Source of the DNA: an uncultured Sulfurovum sp.
GTDB lineage: Bacteria; Campylobacterota; Campylobacteria; Campylobacterales; Sulfurovaceae
NCBI GenBank assembly: GCA_902727935.1
Contig: CACVAX010000041.1
Location: 1 to 64,000 of the forward strand
Direction of reading: 5' to 3'
Length of the DNA stretch: 64,000 nt
Shown here: one piece after another, positions 42,246-50,915 of the stretch
Layout of the letters: each line of letters opens with the position of its first letter
How positions within the stretch are numbered: the first letter of the stretch is position 1
Position numbers and translations under genes: made by a program
Notes under the pieces: generated by a model
Databases searched by the model: none
What the model saw: the letters and a program-made list of their open reading frames with translations, nothing else
Told to the model about the DNA's origin: nothing

Positions 42246-42962
42246 ATGAGTCAATTATTAGATATAGATGTGAACAAACCACTTGTAGCATTGTTAGAAG
42301 CACATGATATGGAAGTGGGACAAACCGAAGAGTATTTTTTTGTAGAAGGGCTTTTTCCTGGCATTGTGGCACAAGCATTTGAAATGGAAAACTTTGGTGA
42401 ATCAGTAGTGGTGCAAGTTGACATAACCATGCTGTTTCCAAATGATTCTTTTATAGAATCTTTTGTAGCACAAGCTAAAACAGTAGAAGATGCCATAGAC
42501 AATATTTTTCAGCAGTTTGAGAGTAATGTATTACATACTTTTATTATGGCATTTTGGGGAAAAGCTAAGAAAGTTGAGAATGGTGTGGGAACAGATATTT
42601 GGACACTTAATGGTCAACGTTATGAAGCTGTGATTTCTAATTATGGGTATAGAGGTTATGAAGATTTTGATAGTATTATTCCTGATATTGATAGCATGTA
42701 TGATGCAATTAAGATCTCAATAGATGCTTATCCTGTTACGAAAGATATTTATGCCATTAGGACTGTTTATACCAATGGAAGTAATGGAGAACAAATAACA
42801 GAAGGATTGATTAACAATGAAGAGTTTCCAGAACTTCAAGAGGCTGTTTCTAAATTAGAATGGAGCAGAGCCGAGAAATTTTATTCTGTTCGTAATCTTG
42901 TATTACTGATGAAGCTTAGTGAAGGTGCTGAAGAACATATTGAAAAGCAAGAAGCAGTGTAA
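42246..42962 (+). CDS. Cytoplasmic protein of unknown function, DUF6348-like
   Basis: A 238-residue acidic, soluble protein without signal peptide or membrane helix. Segments such as VVVQVDITMLFPND, FESNVLHTFIMAFWG, and YRGYEDFDSIIPDID suggest an alpha/beta fold; it reminds me of DUF6348 proteins, but the match is from memory and weak. GGTAAGAAA is a poor ribosome site just before the ATG. It is six bases upstream of a response regulator gene, so it may be controlled with, or feed into, that two-component system. Confidence 0.6.
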   Translation: MSQLLDIDVNKPLVALLEAHDMEVGQTEEYFFVEGLFPGIVAQAFEMENFGESVVVQVDITMLFPNDSFIESFVAQAKTVEDAIDNIFQQFESNVLHTFIMAFWGKAKKVENGVGTDIWTLNGQRYEAVISNYGYRGYEDFDSIIPDIDSMYDAIKISIDAYPVTKDIYAIRTVYTNGSNGEQITEGLINNEEFPELQEAVSKLEWSRAEKFYSVRNLVLLMKLSEGAEEHIEKQEAV

Positions 42963-42968
42963 AAACAG

Positions 42969-43625
42969 GTGAAAATTTTGCTCTTAGAAGATGACCTTAT
43001 GCTCTCGGAGGTCATTGTTGAGCATCTTGAAGCCAGTGAGTATGTGGTGACAACAGTTTTTGATGGTATTGAAGCAGAAGATTTACTCTTTGAGACAAAG
43101 TTTGACCTTTTACTTTTAGATGTTAATGTACCCTTGCTCAATGGCTTTGAACTTTTAAAAAGTCTTCGAACATTAGGAAATACAACACCTGCTATTTTTA
43201 TTACGTCTATGAACAGACCAGAAGATGTGTTAGAAGGGTTTGAATTAGGAGCAAATGATTATTTGAAAAAGCCTTTTGAAATGATAGAGTTAAAAGCACG
43301 AATTGATAATATCAAACGTCAGTTTAAGTTGGATAATTCAGATATTATTCAAATTTCGAAGAGCATGAGCTATGATTTGTCACGTTATCTTTTACATATT
43401 GATAATAAAGAGATAAAGCTTTCTAAAAAAGAAGGCGAGTTTTTAAGCTATTTTTTACAACATAGGGGTGAAGTGCTTTCTGCTGATAATTTGATGGTGA
43501 ATGTTTGGTCTTATGATACAGCACCCACTTCGCCAACCCTTCGTACTTATATTAAAACTTTACGAAAATATTTGGGTGAAGAATCCATTACGACCCTTCG
43601 AGGGGTGGGATATGTATTTAACTAA
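42969..43625 (+). CDS. OmpR/PhoB family response regulator
   Basis: A 218-residue DNA-binding regulator. The receiver domain (1-115) has the acidic pair LLEDDLML, phosphoacceptor Asp in LLLLDVNVPLLNG near residue 51, Thr/Ser in FITSMN and Lys in YLKKPFE near residue 100. The C-terminal winged helix (about 130-217) ends LRTYIKTLRKYLGEESITTL and GVGYVFN, typical of the OmpR type. GTG start behind AGG. It overlaps the kinase gene by 14 bases. Confidence 0.92.
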   Translation: MKILLLEDDLMLSEVIVEHLEASEYVVTTVFDGIEAEDLLFETKFDLLLLDVNVPLLNGFELLKSLRTLGNTTPAIFITSMNRPEDVLEGFELGANDYLKKPFEMIELKARIDNIKRQFKLDNSDIIQISKSMSYDLSRYLLHIDNKEIKLSKKEGEFLSYFLQHRGEVLSADNLMVNVWSYDTAPTSPTLRTYIKTLRKYLGEESITTLRGVGYVFN

Positions 43626-44763
43626 AGAAGAACGACGTACCCTTTTACAGTTTTTATTACTTTATCTTTGTTCTTCTTTTATCCTTTTTGCCATTATTGC
43701 TTATCTTTTTTATGAAAGTGAATCCAAAGCTTTTTATGAAAAAACACGTAATATTATGCAAATGAATGCTTCGGTACTTTCTGCAAAAATTATTCATGCT
43801 CATATGAGTGGAGAAAAGTTTTCCTTAGAAGAAGTCGTTCTCAAATATCAAGGTAGAATTGGTTTTTATGATAAAAATAATAAGCCATTGGTTACCTCTA
43901 TTAATCTCAATATAGATTTTAATAAAAATCTTTATGAAGACAAAAAAAACATGATATTGGTTGACAGCAGTACCCTTGGACATTTGGGTGTTGAGCATAT
44001 TGTGATTGAAAAAGAGGGCATACAGAAAGATATGAGTAAGTTACAGTATCAAATATTGTTTTATCTTTTAGTTATTTATATTTTTTTAACCATTGTTGGT
44101 TATTTTTTAGCAAAACTTTTTATTCAACCCATACAGCAAAAACGCATTCAATTGGACAATTTTATTAAAGACAGCACCCATGAACTGAATACACCCATAA
44201 CAGCATTAATGTTATCGGTCAATGCTCCAAAACTTAATAGTCCTCAAAATTTAGAACGTATTAAACTCTCAGCTAAAAGGGTTTCTGAAATTCATAAAGA
44301 TTTGACTTATTTAATGTTAGAACGTTCAAAAGAGCTTGTAATTGAAAAGTTATGTTTAAACACAATTTTAAAAGAAGAACTTAGCTATCTTTCACTCTTA
44401 GCTGAAAAGAAAAAGATAAGCATCGTATTAGAAGATAAAAATCAAATTTATTTTAAAATAGACAAAGAGAGCTTTGTTCGATTGATTCATAACTTAATCA
44501 ATAATGCCATTAAATACAATAAAGTTAAAGGTGAAATCAAAATTACACTTGTGGATAATTTACTTTTTATTAAAGATACAGGTATAGGCATTAAAAACAA
44601 AGATAAAGAAGCCATTTATGAACGTTTTTATCGAGGGAATAATGAAGTAGGTGGTTTTGGCTTAGGATTAAATATTGTGCATAAAGTTTGTAAAGCTTAT
44701 TGTATTGGTATTCAACTAGAAACAAAAGTAGGTGAAGGAACTACTTTTGTCTTGAAATTTTAA
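43612..44763 (+). CDS. Sensor histidine kinase
   Basis: Partner of the preceding regulator. From the ATG at 43612 (behind GAGGGGTGGGAT) the protein is 383 residues: membrane helix near 11-33, a small periplasmic domain (about 35-140), second helix near 145-168, then DHp domain with the phosphorylated His in STHELNTPITAL and an HATPase domain with N-box LIHNLINNAIKYN, G1 IKDTGIGI and G2 GGFGLGLNIV. There is no separate HAMP of normal length. The track start (43501) lies deep inside the regulator gene and is wrong. The signal sensed is unknown. Confidence 0.92.
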   Translation: MYLTKEERRTLLQFLLLYLCSSFILFAIIAYLFYESESKAFYEKTRNIMQMNASVLSAKIIHAHMSGEKFSLEEVVLKYQGRIGFYDKNNKPLVTSINLNIDFNKNLYEDKKNMILVDSSTLGHLGVEHIVIEKEGIQKDMSKLQYQILFYLLVIYIFLTIVGYFLAKLFIQPIQQKRIQLDNFIKDSTHELNTPITALMLSVNAPKLNSPQNLERIKLSAKRVSEIHKDLTYLMLERSKELVIEKLCLNTILKEELSYLSLLAEKKKISIVLEDKNQIYFKIDKESFVRLIHNLINNAIKYNKVKGEIKITLVDNLLFIKDTGIGIKNKDKEAIYERFYRGNNEVGGFGLGLNIVHKVCKAYCIGIQLETKVGEGTTFVLKF

Positions 44764-44791
44764 AACATGTTCTTCTTATTCTTCTTAGAAT

Positions 44792-45745
44792 TTATTGTTT
44801 TGCTTTATTAATATTTTTTAAGTGTTCATTATAAGAGTTTGTAAAGTCATGTACGCCTGATTTATTTTTCATAAAATAGAGATAATTGCTTGTTGCAGGG
44901 TTAAGGGCTGCTTCTATGGCTTCTGTGGATACGGAACAGACAGGATAAGGGGGTAATCCTTTGTTGGCATAGGTATTAAAACCAGAAGTATCGGTTCTAA
45001 TCCGTTTAGGCGTTACTTTAACATGAGAATATTTCCCATAATTGAGTGTTCCATCCATTTGTAGAGGCATGTTTATTTTAAGACGATTATAGACCACAGA
45101 AGCCACGATTGGCATCTCTTTGTTATTCGCAGCTTCTTTTTGAATAACAGAGGCAATGGTTAAGATTTTGAGCCACTCTTTTTTATCATATTTTTTTAAA
45201 TGCTTCAAGGCTAAGATTTTGTATCTTTTTTCTGTTTGCAGGACAAGGGTTTGTATGAGTTTTTTTTCTGAAATATTTTTAGGAACATGATAGGTTTCAG
45301 GCATAATTCCAGCCTCTTCATAAGATGCATACTCTGTATAAGCATTTTCTAATTTACTTAACATTAAATTTTGTTGTTTAGCCAATTCTTCCAAGAATAT
45401 AGGACGTGTTTCTCCGGGTATAAGGGTAATAATATCAATGGCTTCTTTGGCTGAACTTAGTTTTTTCAAGAAATCAATACGGCTCATTTTATTTTTTCCA
45501 ATGAGCAATGTCCCACTTTTGGGAGCATCTAAAACATAGGCTAAAAGATACGTATCTAAAAGGGTTAAACTATAGCCTTGTTCTTTTAAATGGGCAATGA
45601 CTTTAGTGACCGAGCCTTGTGGTAAGATAACGGTTTGGGTTGTTTTAATGGGGGAAGTAAAGTAAAAAATAAGTGCAATAAGTAGTAAGATTATCAGCAT
45701 AAAAATCTTAGAGAGCAATGAGTAGATTAGGTTAAAAAATTTCAT
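44792..45745 (-). CDS. mltG: Endolytic murein transglycosylase
   Basis: Cuts nascent glycan strands and so sets their length. The 317-residue protein has one N-terminal membrane anchor (IFMLIILLLIALIFYF), a LysM-like region, and the YceG catalytic domain with IASVIQKEAAN near residue 207 (catalytic Glu) and MPLQMDGTLNYG near residue 235. Length is close to E. coli MltG (340). It is the last gene of the Pqi unit, 12 bases after the lipoprotein gene, which places lipid transport and wall trimming in one transcript. Confidence 0.92.
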   Translation of the reverse strand: MKFFNLIYSLLSKIFMLIILLLIALIFYFTSPIKTTQTVILPQGSVTKVIAHLKEQGYSLTLLDTYLLAYVLDAPKSGTLLIGKNKMSRIDFLKKLSSAKEAIDIITLIPGETRPIFLEELAKQQNLMLSKLENAYTEYASYEEAGIMPETYHVPKNISEKKLIQTLVLQTEKRYKILALKHLKKYDKKEWLKILTIASVIQKEAANNKEMPIVASVVYNRLKINMPLQMDGTLNYGKYSHVKVTPKRIRTDTSGFNTYANKGLPPYPVCSVSTEAIEAALNPATSNYLYFMKNKSGVHDFTNSYNEHLKNINKAKQ

Positions 45746-45757
45746 TAATTATTATAC

Positions 45758-46309
45758 TCATTTATTATTAAGTGTATTAGCAATATTTTCCAATAATTCT
45801 AAATAGGCTTTTTCCATGGCTTTTATCATCTCTTCTATTTTTTTACTACTCTTTACTTTTGTTTCAAAAGTTTTTGTTTGGGTACGATTATCATTGAGTT
45901 TAATGATGCTGTAATTTGCTTTAAGATGCACTTCTTCATTGGATGCAATAAATCTTTTAATGGTTAAGCTAATCCTTTTACTACTCTGCTCACTTCCCTC
46001 CCAAGGATAGAGATGAACATTAGGATTATTCATGCTTTGTTCTAAATACTCAATAAGCATTTGGGTTAACTTTTTCTCCATGGGAATTAACCAATGTGCT
46101 TCGTCAATTAGTTCAATCTGATAAGCTGTGATTTGTCGAACAATTTTATGCTCTTTGAGGTATTTAGGAACAGTTACTGTAAGAACATCTAAGTGTTCAC
46201 TTTGGGTTGTTTGTGGTCGAACATCAAGTTGCTCACCTAAAGTATAAAACTTCTTAGAAGCACAAGCTGTAAATAGAAGCAGTACAAGTATTAAGAATAG
46301 ATTTTTCAT
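45758..46309 (-). CDS. pqiC: PqiC-like (YmbA/ABC-auxiliary) lipoprotein
   Basis: Outer membrane lipoprotein partner of PqiB. Signal peptide with lipobox LFTACAS puts the lipidated Cys near residue 16. The 183-residue product has the start FYTLGEQ of ABC-type transport auxiliary lipoproteins and conserved-looking segments VTVPKYLKEHKIVRQI and LTQMLIEYLEQSM. It starts immediately at the pqiB stop. The C-terminus is a helix typical of the family. Name rests mainly on the operon. Confidence 0.8.
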   Translation of the reverse strand: MKNLFLILVLLLFTACASKKFYTLGEQLDVRPQTTQSEHLDVLTVTVPKYLKEHKIVRQITAYQIELIDEAHWLIPMEKKLTQMLIEYLEQSMNNPNVHLYPWEGSEQSSKRISLTIKRFIASNEEVHLKANYSIIKLNDNRTQTKTFETKVKSSKKIEEMIKAMEKAYLELLENIANTLNNK

Positions 46310-47995
46310 TTAGTCATCTCCTATAATGAGGGCATTGGATTTACGTTCAAGTGTTTTGGTAACTTTTCCCATGGATTCAGCTGTAAGGGTAAGCTCTTTC
46401 AAGGTTAAGGAAAGTTGTGCAGCAAACTTTGAATTGGCATTGTAATCTTGACTTAAAGTGTTTATTTGAGCTAAAGTTTCTGTTAATTCATACAGGGTTG
46501 CTTCTAAGCTACTTGGTAATGCTTTCAGGGACTCTTGTTGCGTAATATCATTAATGTTTTTGGCAGTTCTTGTATAGGTTTTAAGGGTTGTGTTAAGATT
46601 TTTAAGAGTTGTTTTTAACTCCAATAAAATATTATTAACAGGTTTTTTATTTTTTTCAAATATTTCAGTTGCTGAAGCTAAGAGTTTTTCTAATTGAAGG
46701 TTTTTAACTTTATTGACTACTTGTTCGACTTCTTTTAAAATATTTGTATTTTGTTCCATTTTGATGGTTGGGAAAAGGTTAAACCCTCCTTCCATGCTTA
46801 AGGTGGCATGTTCATTTTTGTCAAAGACCAAATCAATAAATTTACCTCCAATAATAGGGAGTAAACTATTGATCTGTGCCTTTAGCCCTTCATTGACTAA
46901 GGTTTCAATCATTTTTTCACCTTCTACAGCAGACCCTTTATGTGAAAAACCTTGGGTATGAATAATGGCATACACTTCTGATTCAACAGTTTTAGATTTT
47001 GTGCTAAAATGACTTGAAATATCGATGACCGAACCAACTTGAAATCCATTAAATTCTATGGGTGAACCAATTTCTAGTTGTGATATGCTTTCATTAAAAA
47101 CAAATTTATAGACTTTGTCATTTGCTCCTCTCATAAGGTGTTTGGCTTTCATTTGGTTGAGGTTTTTATACAAAGGAAATAAATGACTCTTTTCGAGTGT
47201 TAAATGTTTGTTGTCATCTAGGCTCTGTATGGGGGTATAAATAGAAATCCCACCTCTTGCAATTTGTGAAATAGAAGCAACATTGAGGTCTAATTTTCCT
47301 TTTGAAATATCTACAGAGACCGATGAGGTTGTATAGAATTGACTGTGTTGGTTGATGTATTGGGTATATTGTTCATGAATAAAAATTACAAAATTAATTC
47401 TTTTGCCATCAGGAGCAATACCAACATGTTGTACTTTTCCAACCTTTATCATTCGGTAATAGACATTAGAACCTTTTTTTAAGTGATAAGATTTGGGTGC
47501 TGAAAGTAAATAGGTTCTGCCTTCCATATCTTGGGGTGGTGCTTCTTCTAAGCCTATAAATTTTTGTTTTGTTTTCTCATTTTTTGTGGCTTTTAATTCA
47601 ATATACGAGCCAGAAAGAAGTGTGTCAAGTCCTGTAATACCACTGGAATCCACATCAGGGTGTACAATCCAAAATTTTGCTGATTTATTGAGATACTTGG
47701 AAACATTTTTATTCATACGTACTTGAACGGTAACACCTTCACCTATTTCCGAAAGGGCGACATTTTCAACTGTTCCGACAATAACATTACGAAGTTTAAC
47801 ATAACTTTGTTTGGCAACGAGTCCTGCATTTTCTTTAAAATCTATCTGAATAAGAGGACCTACTTTGGAGTAGTATTGAAAAGCTAACCATAAAGCAACG
47901 ACCAAGGCAATGAAAGGTACCATCCAAATGGTGGTGAGTAGTTGAATGCCTTTTGATTCTTTAATTCGGGGCGTATTATATCGGTTATGAGGCAT
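46310..47995 (-). CDS. pqiB: PqiB-like MCE domain protein
   Basis: Forms a periplasm-spanning tube for lipid movement between membranes. From the ATG at 47995 the protein is 561 residues: one N-terminal membrane helix (WMVPFIALVVALWLAFQYY), three MCE domains beginning near GPLIQIDFKENAGLVAKQS, YLLSAPKSYHLKKGSNVYYR and KFVFNESISQLEIGSPIEF, and a long C-terminal coiled coil, the needle-like part of PqiB. AAGGA is ten bases upstream of this ATG; the track start (48040) lies further inside pqiA. Length matches E. coli PqiB (546). Confidence 0.88.
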   Translation of the reverse strand: MPHNRYNTPRIKESKGIQLLTTIWMVPFIALVVALWLAFQYYSKVGPLIQIDFKENAGLVAKQSYVKLRNVIVGTVENVALSEIGEGVTVQVRMNKNVSKYLNKSAKFWIVHPDVDSSGITGLDTLLSGSYIELKATKNEKTKQKFIGLEEAPPQDMEGRTYLLSAPKSYHLKKGSNVYYRMIKVGKVQHVGIAPDGKRINFVIFIHEQYTQYINQHSQFYTTSSVSVDISKGKLDLNVASISQIARGGISIYTPIQSLDDNKHLTLEKSHLFPLYKNLNQMKAKHLMRGANDKVYKFVFNESISQLEIGSPIEFNGFQVGSVIDISSHFSTKSKTVESEVYAIIHTQGFSHKGSAVEGEKMIETLVNEGLKAQINSLLPIIGGKFIDLVFDKNEHATLSMEGGFNLFPTIKMEQNTNILKEVEQVVNKVKNLQLEKLLASATEIFEKNKKPVNNILLELKTTLKNLNTTLKTYTRTAKNINDITQQESLKALPSSLEATLYELTETLAQINTLSQDYNANSKFAAQLSLTLKELTLTAESMGKVTKTLERKSNALIIGDD

Positions 47996-48596
47996 GAAAG
48001 TGTTTTCCTTTTTCATGATTGATGATGAGGCGTGTATCAAAAGAGAGGGCTGAAAGCATGGTGAAAAATACCATTAGTGCAAAAGCAGTAGCACCAACCC
48101 CTGGAGATATTTGTACGCCTGAGAAATGTATGAGTACAGAAAGTATAATGACCACAAAAACATCCACCATTGACCAAGGTCCAATGGATTCGGTAATGTA
48201 AAAAATCTTATGTTGATCGAGTACGCTAGAGTGGGTTTTGTATTTTGAGGCGATAAGTAAATAACTAATCAGTAAAAACTTTAAAAGAGGCACAACAACA
48301 GAAGCCACAAGAATAATAATGGCAATGGGATAAGAACCAAGCTCCCAAAGATGTATTATCCCTCCCATAATCGTACTTTCAGAGTTTACACCAAATTGTT
48401 TCGTGATTAAAATAGGATAAAGATTGGCAGGAATGTAAAGAATAATGGCTGTAATTAATAAGGCTAAAGTTCGGCTATATGAACCCTGTAAAGAGCTACT
48501 AATCTTACTATGGCAACGCCGACACTTTAGGGTAATACTATTGTCATAATTCACTGTTTCACAGATATGACAACGTAAGTAATGTTCATCTCTCAT
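47985..48596 (-). CDS. pqiA: PqiA-like protein, second half
   Basis: A 203-residue membrane protein: an N-terminal four-cysteine zinc ribbon (CHICETVN, CRRCHSK) followed by four helices (near 50-68, 95-120, 140-160, 168-190). E. coli PqiA (417 residues) contains two such units in tandem; here each unit is its own gene, and this is the promoter-distal one. It overlaps the first unit by 11 bases and pqiB by 11, so stoichiometry is probably one to one. Likely the inner membrane partner of PqiB. Confidence 0.85.
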   Translation of the reverse strand: MRDEHYLRCHICETVNYDNSITLKCRRCHSKISSSLQGSYSRTLALLITAIILYIPANLYPILITKQFGVNSESTIMGGIIHLWELGSYPIAIIILVASVVVPLLKFLLISYLLIASKYKTHSSVLDQHKIFYITESIGPWSMVDVFVVIILSVLIHFSGVQISPGVGATAFALMVFFTMLSALSFDTRLIINHEKGKHFHAS

Positions 48597-49224
48597 TTAT
48601 TTGTCCATATATTTTAGAATGCATTTCCCAAAGTTCATGAAAATTTAGACCTTTTGTAAGAATCATGTCAAGGACTAAGGTAAAAATAAAAGCAATAAAA
48701 GCTATGCCTATTTCTATGTTGGCAATATCAAAAAGTTTGACCATTGCCACCAAAAGTGAAATAAAAAAAATGTCTACCATACTCCAAGGTTTTAAGTGTG
48801 CTAGTAAAATAAGCAGACGTTTTGTAAGGTAACCTGCTTTTTGTATTTTCATAAAAAAGAGCAGTAAAAAAGTAGAAAAAATAATGGCAATGGGGAAAAT
48901 AAAAATGAGAAATAAAAACATAATTCCCACAACATACTGCTGATGTTCAGCTAAGACCATAAATAATGCCATAAGGGTTAGACTTTTTTCCATGCCTTGT
49001 ATATTAATGCTCACAATGGTAAACTGAAAAGCAATAAACAGTGAAATAGAAGCCGTTATAACAAGTGCTAACATCTTATCTAGCATATGTTTGTCATCTA
49101 AGTAAAGTAGTACGTTACATTCTGAACAAAAGGCTTTTTCATGTGCTTCTATAAGAACTTTTTCATGTAAGGTATGACATTTTTTACAAATAATAAGCTT
49201 GTCTAATTCATGTTCTTTAATCAT
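48586..49224 (-). CDS. pqiA: PqiA-like protein, first half
   Basis: A 212-residue copy of the same fold: zinc ribbon at the start (CKKCHTLHE, CSECNVLL), then four helices (near 52-75, 100-128, 145-162, 170-190) including MLALVITASISLFIAF. Together with the following gene it reconstructs a two-unit PqiA. First gene of the left-going unit pqiA-pqiA-pqiB-pqiC-mltG; the promoter lies in the 38-base divergent spacer before the 49263 gene. Confidence 0.85.
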   Translation of the reverse strand: MIKEHELDKLIICKKCHTLHEKVLIEAHEKAFCSECNVLLYLDDKHMLDKMLALVITASISLFIAFQFTIVSINIQGMEKSLTLMALFMVLAEHQQYVVGIMFLFLIFIFPIAIIFSTFLLLFFMKIQKAGYLTKRLLILLAHLKPWSMVDIFFISLLVAMVKLFDIANIEIGIAFIAFIFTLVLDMILTKGLNFHELWEMHSKIYGQINER

Positions 49225-49251
49225 GTATAAATTATAGCATATTTTTATGTT

Positions 49252-49257
49252 ATGATT
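49252..49257 (+). promoter_or_regulatory. Predicted -10 box six bases before an ATG
   Basis: TATGAT lies six bases upstream of the ATG at 49263 with no ribosome site, the same geometry as at 9934 and 24334. A leaderless start is likely if the box is real. Confidence 0.35.
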
Positions 49258-49262
49258 TTGTT

Positions 49263-49907
49263 ATGAAAAAAGTAGCCATAAAGTTTTCCATAGATAAGCA
49301 TCATGAATTTGATGAATTAAAGAAAATAGCACAACAGTTACAATGTTTTATTGTAGAGGGTGATTATAAAATATCGATTATTATAAAGCAACTACAAGCA
49401 GATGAATTAATTAAACTTGATATTAGCACAGAAGAAAATATGCCAGATTTTATAGAGCTTGTAGAAGCATTTAATGAGCAAGGAATCCAATATGAACTTT
49501 ATAACAGTTTAGATGAAGGTTGGCAAAAGTGTGAACTTGATGATTTAGAGTTAGAGAGAACGCCTAAATGGTTAAGTACTTTAGTGGGTGTTAATATACT
49601 TTGGTACTTAGGAATGACTTTTTTACAGTTCTTTTTTATCTATGATTGGTACAGTGAGAAATATGAATGGGGTATGATTGCTTCAATATTTACAGGAATT
49701 TTGACAGCGTTAGTACCAATACTTGGCTCTTTAGTGGCATATTGGTCAGCCACAGAACTCTCTGACTGGAAAAACTACCAAGCATTAGGTGCATTTTTTA
49801 TTTATTATATCCCCTTAGCACTCTTCTTTCTCTATTTAGCTTGGTTACTACTAAAAGCTTTTTATGCTGACCGTTGGTATAGATTTCGGCATCCTGAATT
49901 TAATTAA
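49263..49907 (+). CDS. Membrane protein of unknown function
   Basis: A 214-residue protein with a soluble N-terminal half of about 100 residues (MKKVAIKFSIDKHHEFDELK, IIKQLQADELIKLDIS), seemingly alpha/beta, and a C-terminal half with three helices near 104-126, 138-160 and 173-197. The end is aromatic and basic (DRWYRFRHPEF). No family recognised. It is divergent from pqiA and may have a leaderless message. It could belong with the envelope genes, but nothing in the sequence shows this. Confidence 0.65.
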   Translation: MKKVAIKFSIDKHHEFDELKKIAQQLQCFIVEGDYKISIIIKQLQADELIKLDISTEENMPDFIELVEAFNEQGIQYELYNSLDEGWQKCELDDLELERTPKWLSTLVGVNILWYLGMTFLQFFFIYDWYSEKYEWGMIASIFTGILTALVPILGSLVAYWSATELSDWKNYQALGAFFIYYIPLALFFLYLAWLLLKAFYADRWYRFRHPEFN

Positions 49908-49949
49908 CAATTACTATGTTATAGTTCCCACAACATTTAAGGAGTACAA

Positions 49950-50912
49950 ATGCATCAAGAGTTAAAAGGTTGGTTAGAGTGGTTGGGAATGGAAGCACCA
50001 GTGCTAACAGCATTGCATGGCGATGCAAGTGGTAGACGCTATTATCGTCTTGAAAATCACGCTAAAAAATTAATGGTGATGGATGCTTCAGATGAGAAAG
50101 CCTCTGTGCCTATTTTTATTGGTGTAGGGTGGAGATTGATGGATGCAAAAGTACGCATACCGACCATTCGTGCTTATGAACTCAATAAAGGCTTTATTTT
50201 GTTAGAAGATGTAGGTTCTACGCATCTGTTTGACTTTGGTGCGTTGGATAATCCCAGTGTTTATTATGAAAAAGCAATCAAAACATTGGTTCAAATGCAA
50301 GAGACTCCTTCAAAAGGGTTAGAACCTTATGACCAAAGTTTTTTACTCAATGAGATGAATCTGATGTTAGAGTGGTATCTTAAAGCACATTTGGGTCAAA
50401 AAGTAGAGTGTGTAGAGGGTCGAACGCTCTTAAGTGCGTTTATGCTTATTAGCAAAGAGGTATTGGCTCAACCCCAAGAGACCTTTGTTCACCGTGATTA
50501 TCATGCTAAAAACCTTATGATAGACAGCGAAGATGAAATAGTTGTCATAGATTTTCAAGATGCACGTGAGGGGGGTATCACCTATGACTTGGTCTCTTTG
50601 CTTCAAGATGCTTATGTGCTTCTTGATGCACGAGAGCGAAACAGATTGATAAAATTTTACAAAGAGCTAAAAGGCATAGAGGTTGATGAGGAGACTTTTA
50701 TGCGTTGGTTTGACTTTACAGGATTGCAACGGCACATTAAAATATTGGGTATTTTTGCACGGCTCAGTATTCGTGATGGAAAAGATGCCTATTTAGACAA
50801 TATTCCGTTGGTATTGCAGTACATTTTAGAAGTCGCTCAAAAATATCCTGAACTTCAAGGATTGGTTGCTCTTTTGACACTTGAAGAGCAAGACTCTGTG
50901 GGGTTTTTTTAA
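49950..50912 (+). CDS. AmgK-like sugar kinase (phosphotransferase family)
   Basis: A 320-residue aminoglycoside-phosphotransferase-fold kinase. HRDYHAKNLMID near residue 184 is the catalytic loop and VVIDFQDAREGGITYDLVSLL near residue 201 the metal-binding segment, a pattern close to AmgK, which phosphorylates N-acetylmuramate and N-acetylglucosamine at carbon 1 in wall recycling. The N-terminal lobe has GDASGRRYYRL. AmgK is normally beside the nucleotidyltransferase gene murU; none is here, and selO follows after three bases instead. AAGGAGT precedes the ATG. Function as AmgK is probable, not certain. Confidence 0.8.
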   Translation: MHQELKGWLEWLGMEAPVLTALHGDASGRRYYRLENHAKKLMVMDASDEKASVPIFIGVGWRLMDAKVRIPTIRAYELNKGFILLEDVGSTHLFDFGALDNPSVYYEKAIKTLVQMQETPSKGLEPYDQSFLLNEMNLMLEWYLKAHLGQKVECVEGRTLLSAFMLISKEVLAQPQETFVHRDYHAKNLMIDSEDEIVVIDFQDAREGGITYDLVSLLQDAYVLLDARERNRLIKFYKELKGIEVDEETFMRWFDFTGLQRHIKILGIFARLSIRDGKDAYLDNIPLVLQYILEVAQKYPELQGLVALLTLEEQDSVGFF

Positions 50913-50915
50913 GTT

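Noticed and set aside
43501-43611. N-terminal extension of the histidine kinase in the track
   Set aside because: It lies in the coding region of the response regulator; a strong ribosome site precedes the ATG at 43612.
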